Assembly: GCF_028640845.1 (NCBI RefSeq)
Contig: NC_080540.1
Location: 278,581,524-278,645,523, forward strand
Origin: Ahaetulla prasina
Lineage: Eukaryota; Chordata; Lepidosauria; Squamata; Colubridae
Length of the DNA stretch: 64,000 nt
Reading direction: 5' to 3'
A program made the position numbers and the translations under genes. This document shows, piece by piece, positions 54,718-64,000 of the stretch (its first letter is position 1; every line of letters begins with the position of its first letter). The notes under the pieces are model-generated. The model made no database searches, was not told where the DNA came from, and saw only the letters and a list, made by a program, of their open reading frames with translations.

Positions 54718-55060
54718 CTAGCAGGGAAAAAAAGATTCTTAAGAAACAGGGTTATTAAAAACATGCTGATTTAGTAATAAAGTAAGAACTACTTTATTTA
54801 TTTATTCAAAATAGAAACCATCTTTTTATATTTATTCAAAATATAAACCAACATTCCCACTCAAATGAATAAAACCAAAATACATTAGGTAGATGACTTA
54901 AGCATCCAATAGATTTTACACTAGAATATACACCATTAATTTTCTTTACTCATAAATATATCCTTTCAAAAGAAAACATACATGCTCACTTATGCTATTT
55001 TAAGCCCCCCTATAAAATCCATACAGAATGATTATGTGAAGATGAGGCAGTTTAAGATTC

Positions 55061-55606
55061 TGTTGTGGCCTGCCAGCAGCCTCCAGAGCTGGCAAAGGAA
55101 TCAGACAGTGATGAGGCTGAGGTGAGGCCAGGGCCATCGGGGAGTGAGGTGCGGAGCCTCCAGAAACTGATAATAGTGAGGCAGAGGAACAGGAGGAGCC
55201 TGTTCCTAATGCACGCATGAGAAGAGCTGCCAGAAGGCAAGAGCAGCTCAAGCAAAAAGGACAACTCGGGAGCAGGGCCAAGAGATGATTGGCCCCTCCC
55301 ATAAGGCTTAAAACAGACCAGCAACGGTATTTGGGCTTTGCTGGAAAACAACATTGGTAGCTTCATCTTCTGCTTCGTCTACGTCTTGCATTTATTTTTG
55401 TGACTTCTGAACGTTTGCCAAGAAAGGCCTTTGGCAGTTTGCCTAATTGGTCCAAGGTTTGTGATAAGACTGAGGAATTTGTATTGAGAGGAATTTGTTT
55501 TAATTTGAGTTGAACGACGCTGGGAATGAAGTAATTCTCAGCTGTTCGAATAAAGTTTGTTTTTTCACTGAGCTTCCTACTAACTACTTGGGTCTGGGTC
55601 ACAACA
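55061..55606 (+). mobile_element. Solo LTR (TGTTGTG family), 546 bp
   Basis: Starts TGTTGTGGCCTGCC and ends GGGTCACAACA. Perfect 5 bp duplication gattc (55056-55060, 55607-55611). AATAAA near 55547 marks the plus strand as sense. Confidence 0.94.
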
Positions 55607-55611
55607 GATTC

Positions 55612-56048
55612 AAACCTTTCCTGTTTATCTAATCATAGCTGTTAAATTTATTAGCAGGCACTCAACATGATTTCTCTGTCAAGATACAGAGTACATGAAA
55701 AAAATAAACTTTTCTTCAGCTTACACCATAACAAATTTTACATTTAATTCCATCCTATTAAAATTTCACATGCAGATTTCTACATGGCAAACTTTTTTTT
55801 GATGCCCCCATACAGCTGTCAACTAAAAAAGAATCATTAACAAGTCATTTTAATATAACCACATGTACAATACTTTGCTCCAAATTCTTCCTCTTTCAAA
55901 ACCTCAGAAGTTTGAAATTACATTTTTAAAAAAATCATAAAAGAAACATATAATCTCACATGACATATAAAATAAGAGATATATCTAATATAAAAAGATT
56001 GTTTTATTCAATATATTTTTGAAGTCGTTTGATTTTATTGGTATATGG
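55612..56048. other. EGFLAM intron, AT-rich
   Basis: Nothing recognised. Confidence 0.4.
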
Positions 56049-56396
56049 TAGGCGTGTCAAACTCCAATTTCATTAAAGGCCGCATCATGTGTTTGACCTC
56101 CAGAGGGGCCTGGGGGGATAGCCAGCTTGATGTCACTCATCAAGGCTCTGTTTTGGCCACGACGGCCTCCTGCAGTCCTCTGCCAGCGAAAATGGAACTC
56201 AGGAGGTCACACACAGTCTACTCGGGCTGTTTTCAGCCATGACGGCCTCCTGCAGCCCTCTGCCAGTGAAAACGGAGCTTGGGGACGCTCCGTTTTCAGT
56301 GGTAGAGGCACCACAGCTGGTCCTTTGCTGTTTCCAGGGTAGGCCCACAGGTCAGATCTAAGCACCCCCACATGGGCCTTGAGTTTGACACCCCTG
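56049..56396. mobile_element. hAT MITE (family C)
   Basis: Starts TAGGCGTGTCAAACTCC and ends GAGTTTGACACCCCTG. Perfect 8 bp duplication gtatatgg (56041-56048, 56397-56404). Internal tandem copies of acggcctcctgcag. Confidence 0.92.
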
Positions 56397-56606
56397 GTAT
56401 ATGGAGTGCATGCAGTTTGTTACTGCATTATTTGCACAACTGCATTTTGCTATTAGTACTGGTATTGGATTTTACATTGATTTTTGAAACAGTTTCACAA
56501 TAGATCTTCTATTGATCCTGCTTCCATGTGTATTCCATGTATGAGATTTTGGAACCACTGAGGAAGAATTTGCATCTGAAATACAGAACTATGCAATAAT
56601 TTGAAA

Positions 56607-57047
56607 TACAGGTAGTCCTCGACTTATGATTGTAATTGAGACTGGAACGGTAACTGTAAGTCATGGTGTTGTGCAGATTGTCACATGACTCCACCTGACT
56701 TTACGACCTTTTTTTGTGGTGGTTGTTAAGCCAATGCCACAGTTGTTAAGCAAACAGCTTCAGTTGTTAAATGGGTTCATTTTCCCCAATGGGCAATTTT
56801 TTTGCTGGAAATCGGAAGTAAACCCTGGAAATAGCAAAAAAGCCCATGGAAAATTGTAGTCACATGACTGCAGGACACTGCAAACAGCCATAAATGGTTC
56901 CCAATCACCCAGAATGCAATCACTTGACCATGGATAGCAACCATTGCCATTGTAACTTCAAAACCAGGTTGTCTGTAACTCTTGAGAAGGTCCATTGTAA
57001 CTTAAATGGTGGCTAAGTGACTGGTCCTTAAGTGAGGACTACCCATT
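56607..57047 (+). mobile_element. Mariner-like MITE (CAGGTAGTCC family)
   Basis: Starts tacaggtagtcctcgactta and ends taagtgaggactaccca. Interior gttgttaagcaaacagc and gtcacatgactgcaggacac are typical of the family. Confidence 0.85.
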
Positions 57048-57888
57048 ACTAACCCTTTTCTGTTTTCACATTAAAGATGGTATTATTCCATCTTCCTCCA
57101 TCTTTTTTTTCTTTTTCCTTTTCCCCTCCTTCAAATCTAAATCTGAGCAGGAGGACATTGAGTTTGAGAATAAAGCAAATACCTCCTCCTTTTGGTTTGA
57201 GGAGAACGGAACAGAACACCCACACAAAGTAGAAAAACAGATCAAAAGAGGACCAAAAGAGGGGGAAAAGAATTGCAACTCCTAATCCAAGCCTAGCTGC
57301 AAATTCACTTTTAGTCCTTTCTTGAGATTTAAAAACATACCAACACAAATTATTCTATTGCAAAAGGAAATTTGGTGCCTGCTTTTTAAGCACACAGAGC
57401 TGTTCTCTTGTATAAAAAAATAGCATGTCTGCAGTTTAAATAAGATCTTGCACATGGAATGGCTCAGATTGGTTCCACATGTCACAGCTCAATGAAAGCT
57501 GTCACTGTTAGACGTTCTTCCTCCTACATCCAAACTTCTCCTTAATTGAAACACCATGCTTACAGGCAGTATGAAAACAGACACATGTGTTTTTAGGCAG
57601 GCAGGCAGGCAATATACCCTGAATTTCCATTTCTCAAATCCAAAAAGGAAGACAAAATTTCTGCTGTGCATCCCCTTTTGTTCTGAGAGGTTCGGTTAAC
57701 AGCTGGATGGTACCTAGAATTGCAACAGGTGCGGCTTTTCCCAATACAGAAAGGAAGGCCGTGATAGGAAATATTACACCTGCTGAATTTCTCCCTAGGC
57801 AGAAGTAATATATAAGTAAACTGCCAAGAGAGAAAAAATAGCAACTCCATCTTGCATCTGCTGGCAATGGGATAGGAAAGATTTAGAG
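57048..57888. other. EGFLAM intron, no recognised element
   Basis: Nothing recognised. Confidence 0.4.
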
Positions 57889-58009
57889 CAGAGGTCTTCA
57901 AACTTGGCAGCTTTAAGACTAGTGGACTTCAACTCCCAGAATTCTCCAGCCAGCTATGCTGGGGGTCGAAGTCCACAAGTCTTAAAGCTACCAAATTTGG
58001 GGACCCCAG
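57889..58009. mobile_element. hAT foldback MITE (family B)
   Basis: Starts CAGAGGTCTTCAAACTTGG and ends TTTGGGGACCCCAG. Perfect 8 bp duplication atttagag (57881-57888, 58010-58017). It ends 57 bp from the donor of the exon at 58066. Confidence 0.93.
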
Positions 58010-58065
58010 ATTTAGAGAAACCCAGAGATTAAATATATTGCTATATATTTAATATATTCACTCAC

Positions 58066-58149
58066 CATGCCAAGCATATCCAAACTGAGAGGTACATCAT
58101 GAGACTTTTGCCTAGATGGTTGATCAGTCTTGACCTCAGTGTAGAACAC
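58066..58149 (-). CDS. EGFLAM: EGFLAM exon: middle of fibronectin III domain 1
   Basis: 84 nt, acceptor CGACTTAAG/GTGTTC and donor GGCATG/GTGAGT, phase 0 at both ends. Translation: VFYTEVKTDQPSRQKSHDV, then PLSLDMLGM. It aligns without gaps to the V-F-Y-x-E-V ... V-P-L-S-x-D segment of vertebrate pikachurin fibronectin III-1. It is the first exon in transcript order that I can place. The exon before it (start of the domain) was not found between 58150 and 64000 and probably lies to the right of the window. Confidence 0.92.
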
Positions 58150-58289
58150 CTTAAGTCGATGTCAAAGAAATAAAAATGCAAATAAATCAATACAACAAGG
58201 GTATATTATATTTGCTAATAGTACTAATACCCAACCAAAAAAACTCAAGTCATGCTATGTTGTCTCACTGTGGTCAGGGGATATTATGG

Positions 58290-58645
58290 TGAGTGTATAA
58301 GGTGGCTCAGTGGCTAAAACACTGAGATTGTCGATCAAAAGGTTGGCAGTTCAGCGGTTCAAATCCCTACTGCTGCGTAATGGGGTGAGCTCCCATTACT
58401 TGTCCCAGCTTCTGCCAACCTAGTAGTTTGAAAGCATGTAAAAAATGCAAGTAGAAAAATAGGGACCACCTTTGGTGGGAAGGTAACAGCGTTCCGTGCG
58501 CCTTTGGCGTTTAGTCATGCTGGCCACATGACCACAGAGATGTCTTCAGACAGTGATGGCTCTTCGGCTTTGAAACAGAGATGAGCACCGCCCCCTAGAG
58601 TCAGAAATGACTAGCACATATGTGCGAGGAGAACCTTTACCTTTT
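58290..58645 (+). mobile_element. tRNA-derived SINE (type A), full length
   Basis: Head ataaggtggctcagtggcta and aaacactgagattgtcgatc; B box ggttcaaatccc; body ggaccacctttggtgggaag; tail gaggagaacctttacctttt. About 85-90% alike to 42340-42695 by eye. Confidence 0.92.
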
Positions 58646-58984
58646 TATGTATCTATCAACCCCAACTTGATAGCACATAATCAGTTACCAAACCTCAAAT
58701 TACTGAAATATTTTCATGAAGTCAATAAGTTGTATAAAGTTAAAGCCAATATTAAATTTATCACATCACTTAGAATGGCAACCAAAACCCATAGTGATAC
58801 GTTCTGTGTTTGACTCTATCAAAATGGCTAGATGATGAAGCTACAAAATTAATAAAAATTAAAATATAACATAACAATGAAGTTTAGTAATCCTTTACTA
58901 AGTTGTGAATAATTATCCTTCAAACGCAAGAAGTATAGTTAAGTTTCTACCCTCAAACAAGCAAATAGTTGTTTCTTTCTTTGA

Positions 58985-60640
58985 GATCTACCCCAAAGGC
59001 TCTACTCACTGTAGATGCTATCAAATCATGTAGATGCTATCAAATCATGTTTGATTCCAAGTTACTGCATGGAAAAATAGTCCTCCTCCCATCCTGTCAC
59101 CAATAACATCTTATGGTCTCTCAAGAATAGCCCTATATCACACTTTGATACTAGTATCCACCTGCCTTATCCATAGTTATCTCATCCTTCTACTCCCCTC
59201 AAACTTGTCATGCAGAGTCAATTTTTCCTAGTCCATCAACTGCTCGTGCCCAAAATATCTAAGTTTCTATTTGTTGATCTTTATTCAAGGGAGTTTCTAT
59301 TTGTTACGAGATCAACTGATAGGATTTTTTTTCTAGTTTTACTTTAATAATTTGCTAAATCTCCTTTATTTTTGGCTAATAAAGGGATATCATCGGCATA
59401 TCTCAAAGGATTAGCATTTCAGCCTCTAAATTTGAGTCCAGCTGTCATTTTCATCTACTCCTACCATTCTTATAATATATTCACTATATAAATTAAACAT
59501 ATGGGGACTATATGCATTCTTATCTCACTCCCTTTCTTATTCTGAACCACTTCATTTTTTTCCAAATTTCATTTCTTACAGCAGCTCATTGTAAAGTCCC
59601 TCTGAAGAATAATCTGATGTTCTGGCATGCCAATTACCCTTAATGTATTCCACACTCTGGCATGATCTACAATCAAAGGCCTAGTTGTGGTTAATAAAGA
59701 AAAAGGTATATCTCCTTCTTATATTCTCTTGCTCTCTCCATTATTCTTTATGTGACAGCTATCAGATCCTGTGGCCTTCTGCCTTTTGTGAATCCTACAA
59801 AAGAAATGGTTAATTTACCATTTCTTTTCCCATGTATCGGAGTTTTTTTTTCTTTTTAACAATCTTAAAAACTTGTAAGAAAATTTTTTTCACACTTTCC
59901 TTCTTCAGTTTCAGATATTTGTAGATATAACTGAGGTCTAGACCAGGGGTCAGCAACTCGGGGCTCTGGAGCCACATGTGGCTCTTTCATCCCTCTGCTG
60001 CGGCTCCCTGTTGCTAGTCGGCTCCACAATTGATAGGGTTTTCAGTTAGGATAGGTACAGGAAAAAGGATGCAGCGCTAGGGGGAGACTCTTTGGTGGGG
60101 GAACCGACTTCCGGTCAGCAGAGGAAAAATGACGCCACGCTAGGAGGAGACTATGATGGGGGAACCGAACTTCCGGTTAGCTCCAGAATTGAATGGGGGC
60201 TTCTGATTAGGACCTTTGTGGCTCTTTGAGTGTTTAAGGTTGCCAACCCCTGGTCTAGACCATCTTGTTCCATATTTGTTGATCAAGAACTGATGGCACT
60301 TTATCTACAATTTTAAATAATCAACACCTGGTGCTTCTCTATCAACTAGATAAATAAATTTGTCTTTGAAATTCTGGGAATATTTTTTTTTCCTGCTTTA
60401 GATTTATACTATCCAATATATTGCCTCATTGTCCCTGTGAACTTTTTCCATGCAAGGTAAGCAAATTCCTTTCATAAATTTTTTTAGATGCTTCAAGTCA
60501 AATTTTGATGACACAGGTAGTCTTTTTAATTTTACAATTCTAACTCATAAATTTGATACCAATAATTCATGGTCTATTTCAGGATTTGATTTTATATGGT
60601 TTACAACAATCCAGAAAAACATGTCTAAAAGCAAAAGTAC
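58985..60640 (-). mobile_element. BovB (RTE) LINE fragment, decayed, split by a hAT MITE
   Basis: On the minus strand the pieces read, across frames, MFNLYSEYII (59460-59560), then LRYADDIPLLAKNKGDL (59340-59420), the reverse transcriptase Y-A-D-D and the neighbouring BovB residues. Upstream pieces give QIRKGVR and AFDC-like motifs (59570-59690). Boundaries, especially right of 60252, are approximate. Confidence 0.7.
59944..60252. mobile_element. hAT MITE (family D)
   Basis: Starts CAGGGGTCAGCAACTCGGGG and ends GGTTGCCAACCCCTG. Perfect 8 bp duplication gtctagac (59936-59943, 60253-60260). Confidence 0.94.
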
Positions 60641-60715
60641 CCTTTCTCCCAGCAACAGACTAAACCTCTTCCCAGTCAATCCCAGCCTACCCATGCCAGT
60701 GCTTGGGGAAAGAGC

Positions 60716-60987
60716 CAGTGATGGGATTCAAATGGTTCACACTGGGCGAACTAGTCGTTAAATTCCAGCCCCCCACTATCAAAGTGGATCCGAGCGCTGT
60801 GCTGCGCTGCAATGGAGAAACGGGCAACAGAGCAGCCACCGTTCTCCCTGCTTCACCTCCTTCCCTCGTGCCAGCCATCCTGTTTCCCGTTTCTCCATTG
60901 CAGCGCAGCACCCAGGATCCACTTTGATAGTGGTGGGGGGGGGGGTAATTTAACAACCAGTTCGCCCAGGGTCAAATCCCACTACTG
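60716..60987. mobile_element. hAT MITE (family A) with an internal inverted repeat
   Basis: Starts CAGTGATGGGATTCAAATGG and ends AATCCCACTACTG. Perfect 8 bp duplication gaaagagc (60708-60715, 60988-60995). The segment ctgcaatggagaaacggg (60808) recurs inverted (60886). Confidence 0.94.
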
Positions 60988-60995
60988 GAAAGAGC

Positions 60996-62070
60996 CAGGT
61001 CTTCACAGCCCTCCTGTCAGACGGAAAAGACCAGGTCCATAGGTGAAAGTCCAATTAAACTGATTTATTGCTAGTCACACCTATGCACAGGAATATTCAC
61101 AACTGATGGTTAGCAACTACTAGGAGTAAACAAGATGACTTGGATTTGATTCACTTGTGGCTATGTTGAAATTCTAAGCTCAACCCTCTTTTATCTCCAC
61201 CCCCAGGTTCTGCCACTCTTTCCCTTTCAGCTGTAGAGGGCTAAAAATGTAGGGATACCACTGGTTTCAGTTGTCCCAAGGTGCTGGGGCAGCTATTGAG
61301 AAGACATGCATCTGGGATCTCCTCAAGTAGCAACTTTATCTAGGCAGGTACTCTCAGGGAAAGGTGGTCCTGCAAGTAACCTGTGACATATAGGGCCTTT
61401 AAAGGTGATACCTTGAATTGTACCCAGAAAACAAGTGGAAGTCAATACAGCTGACACAGCAGTGGTGTTACTCAGGTGAACCATGAGGCATCCAAAGCTG
61501 CACATGCCACTGCATCGTGCTTTCAGGTGCAAATATGTCTCCTTGATATTACATATAAAATACTTTGTGGACTTTTACTGCCACATTTGTAGAGGTTGCA
61601 GCCCTGGATTAATCATTCAGCAAAGTAAGTATGTTATTATTATGGCCCAAGGGAAGGGAGGCATTGGATTGTTTCCCCCCCCCCCCAGCTATCACACCCA
61701 TAATTCTTTCATTGTCACATTGGTCTTTAGTTGATTTTTTTTTTTTTTGCAATTGTCCTCATCTGCTGTGTTTGATTTTAATTTCCATTGTTTAAAAAAA
61801 AACGTTCTCTTTGTCAAGGTGAATGACTAAAGTTTAAAAGTTTGGTTTGAAGGTATCATCAGATACCACATTGATTTCGGTCTCATGGCATGAGAGTTTC
61901 ATTGTCATTCAGGGGCACCATTGTTGGATTACTGCTTAGGGCACCAGTTGGTCTTATCCAGTCTGAGCAGTTGCATACATCCATTGAAAGCCACCCATTG
62001 CAGTATATATCTTCTTCTCTTTTATACGATAGAGAAGGTTTAGTGGAGCATGTATTTAGCAATGTCTCTG
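60996..62070. other. EGFLAM intron; possible old dispersed repeat at 61380-61520
   Basis: No coding motif. The stretch gggcctttaaaggtgatacc through aagctgcacatgcc resembles a repeat seen in other sauropsid DNA, from memory only and without a family name. Confidence 0.3.
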
Positions 62071-62635
62071 TTGTTGTTCAGTTACTAAGTCGCGTCCAAA
62101 TCTTATAGACCAGAGGTGTCAAACTCAAGTCCCATGGGTCAAATCCAGCCCACGGGGTGTTTAGATGTGGTCCATGGGGCCACCCTGGAAACAGCCAAGA
62201 ACCGGCCCGCGGTGCCTCTGGCCATGCCCCTTGGCCATTCCACCTCCAGCTCCCAAAGTCAACACAACCCTGACGTGGCCTTCAATGAAATCAAGTTTGA
62301 CACCCCTGCTATAGACCATAGCATGCCAGGACCCTCTGTCTTCCACTGTGTCCTGTGGTTTGCCCAAATTCATGTTAATTGCATAGATGACACTCTATAA
62401 TCATGTCATCCTTGCCATCCGTTTCTCCTTTAATCCTCCCCAACAGCAGGGTCTTTCCCAATGAGTCCTCTTTCTCGTTCAATGGCCAAAGTATTTGAAC
62501 TTCAGCTTCAGTATCTGACCTTCCAAAGGACCGTCAGGATTTATTTCCTTCAGGACTAACTGATTTGATCTCCTTGCAGTCCAAGGGATTCTCAAGAGTC
62601 TTCTCCAACAGCAATAGCTTTACTGAAGGTATTTT
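62071..62635 (-). mobile_element. BovB (RTE) LINE 3' end, split by a hAT MITE
   Basis: The minus strand starts with gctattgctgttggagaaga and ctcttgagaatcccttggac, a classic BovB C-terminal stretch, then ggaaagaccctgctgttggg. It ends with the ttggacgcgacttagtaact 3' UTR motif. The hAT at 62111-62308 interrupts it near the 3' end. Confidence 0.87.
62111..62308. mobile_element. hAT MITE (family C), short
   Basis: Starts CAGAGGTGTCAAACTCAAG and ends AAGTTTGACACCCCTG. 8 bp duplication ttatagac/ctatagac (7 of 8). Confidence 0.92.
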
Positions 62636-62964
62636 ACACTAAATTATACCTTTTTTTTTTTGGAGACCTGCTAAAGCTATAACAAATGAAAAATAAAGCT
62701 TCCTTCAGGTCAACTTCAACACCTGAAGCTCCCGTGGACCTGCATATTGTTGTCTTGGCAACAGTACAGATATGGGTTGTTGCTGCTATCTTTCCGGAAA
62801 TTTTTTCAACTTCCTATCATCCTTATGGCTTTGGTATTTTTAAATGATCTCCCATCCAAATACTAACTAGGCCTGAATCCATTTAATTTCAAAGTCCAGG
62901 CAAGGTTATCCAGGGGTTGGCAACAATTCCCAAAACTGAGTATATTTCCTTCTTTACTACCAAT

Positions 62965-63615
62965 CAATGTTCCCTCTAATTTTTCACGAGTCTGAGCAAG
63001 CACACTAACTCCCTGAGCGGTCCCTTGGACCACTGTGAGCAACATCAGACGTGCGGGTCATGCCAGCATTGCATCCATTCAAGTCACATGATTTATTAAA
63101 TCCATTCATTTATTTTATTTATTTATTATTATTATTTTATTTTATTTTATTTTATTTATTTATTATTATTATTATTTATTATTCATTTATTAAATCCATC
63201 CATTCAAGTCACATGATTTATTAAAAGAATCAAACAGATTCGGCTAGCTAAAACTTTTAGCTAGATTCAGCTACCTAAAAGGTTTAGCCAGCCGCATCTG
63301 TGCTGGGCCGGTAATCAACGTAATTTGACAGGCGTTGATTAGCTGCGCAGCACAGATTCGGCTAGCTAAAACTTTATAGAATCGGCTAGCTAAAGTTTTA
63401 GCTAGCGAATCAGCAGCTAATCAACGCCTGTCAAATTACGTTGATTAGCTGCGCAGCACAGATTCGGCTAGCTAAAGTTTTAGTAATCAGTGCTAGCGCA
63501 GCTAATCAACGTAATTTGACAGGCGTTGATTAGCTGCGCAGCACAGATTTTCTGTGCGCGGAGACCGTGTCAGCAGTGCGCATTTGCGCACGCGCGCAGC
63601 TTAGAGGGAACAGTG
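62965..63615. mobile_element. hAT element with internal inverted-repeat cluster (651 bp)
   Basis: Starts CAATGTTCCCTCTAATT and ends GCTTAGAGGGAACAGTG. Perfect 8 bp duplication ctaccaat (62957-62964, 63616-63623). The interior has an ATTT/TTA microsatellite (63105-63192). From 63230 to 63550 it has at least six copies in both orientations of ggctagctaaa and of the aatcaacg...gcgttgattagctgcgc block. Confidence 0.92.
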
Positions 63616-63689
63616 CTACCAATACAGCAACTCTGATATTGGTACCTTTCTCATATGCCTTGCTTCTATAATGTTTATTTAAACATTTA

Positions 63690-63950
63690 TTCTATTATTT
63701 AAAATAACTAGGATGAATGACTGATTGTGTGATTTCTTCCCCAAATCTCCAAAACTTTAACCTTAGACTGTCTACTGTGGACCTCACCCCATTCCTAAGA
63801 GGTCTGTAAGTGGCGTGCATAAACCCACCAGTGCGCCTACCGTCCCTGTCCTAATGTTTTCTTTTATTCATATCCTTTACATGTGTTTATAATTATGTTT
63901 ACACTTGCATCTGTCATAAAATACTTGCTTGACAAATAAAATAAATAAAT
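63690..63950 (+). mobile_element. CR1-like LINE, extreme 3' end
   Basis: Has the ccccattcctaagaggtctg end of the ORF and gtggcgtgcataaacccacc, as in 11165-11815, ending in AATAA repeats at 63930-63955. Confidence 0.8.
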
Positions 63951-64000
63951 AATAAATCTCAGGTGACAGCCCTGGAAAGTATCTTGTTAACTGGTTTTAT

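Noticed and set aside
57049..57901. Several 60-102 codon frames at 57.0-57.9 kb
   Set aside because: No motif, no splice context, no codon pattern; compatible with chance in intronic DNA.
63230..63550. Repeated modules that could suggest a CRISPR array
   Set aside because: Spacing is irregular, repeats occur in both orientations, and they lie inside a hAT element with an 8 bp duplication in a vertebrate genome.

Overview
The window is vertebrate nuclear DNA from a squamate reptile, most likely a snake. The signs are long introns with canonical splice sites, BovB (RTE), CR1, L2 and Snake1/L3-like LINEs, tRNA-headed SINEs, many hAT miniature elements, and an AATAG microsatellite of the kind reported as enriched in snakes. 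There is no bacterial, phage or organellar gene content. Most open frames are pieces of retrotransposons or chance.

One host gene runs through most of the window on the minus strand, from about 58.1 kb down to about 2.2 kb: EGFLAM (pikachurin), a secreted matrix protein of the photoreceptor ribbon synapse. I can place eleven exons joined by GT-AG sites whose phases all agree: the end of fibronectin III domain 1 (58066-58149, 44861-44978), fibronectin III domain 2 (43881-44016, 34229-34395), an acidic linker (29242-29357), a Ser/Thr-rich linker plus EGF-1 (25132-25474), laminin G-1 (23355-23455, 13965-14065, 12579-12723, 8792-8981) and EGF-2 (2182-2307). Together they give 1,627 nt in one continuous frame. 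The signal peptide, the start of fibronectin III domain 1, laminin G-2 and -3 and EGF-3 lie outside the window or were not found.

The most unusual region is 13.1-20.7 kb. A 4.17 kb L2-type LINE (14240-18410) is flanked exactly by a 1,100 bp direct repeat (13140-14239 and 18411-19510) that differs at only three positions I could see. The repeat contains the 101 nt laminin G-1 exon, so the gene carries two identical copies of it (13965-14065 and 19236-19336). Using both copies would shift the frame and reach a stop in the next exon. The structure looks like a LINE insertion with a giant target-site duplication, or an equivalent two-step event or assembly error.

The introns hold a dense nest of mobile elements, many with intact target-site duplications: four hAT miniature families and one larger hAT with an internal inverted-repeat cluster; seven solo LTRs of three families; mariner-like miniature elements; two L2 copies; Snake1/L3-like, CR1, BovB and RTE-like LINE pieces; and four SINE types, one chimeric with an adjacent LINE. 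A possible 27 nt in-frame microexon of EGFLAM sits at 54691-54717. No RNA gene, CRISPR array or promoter could be supported.
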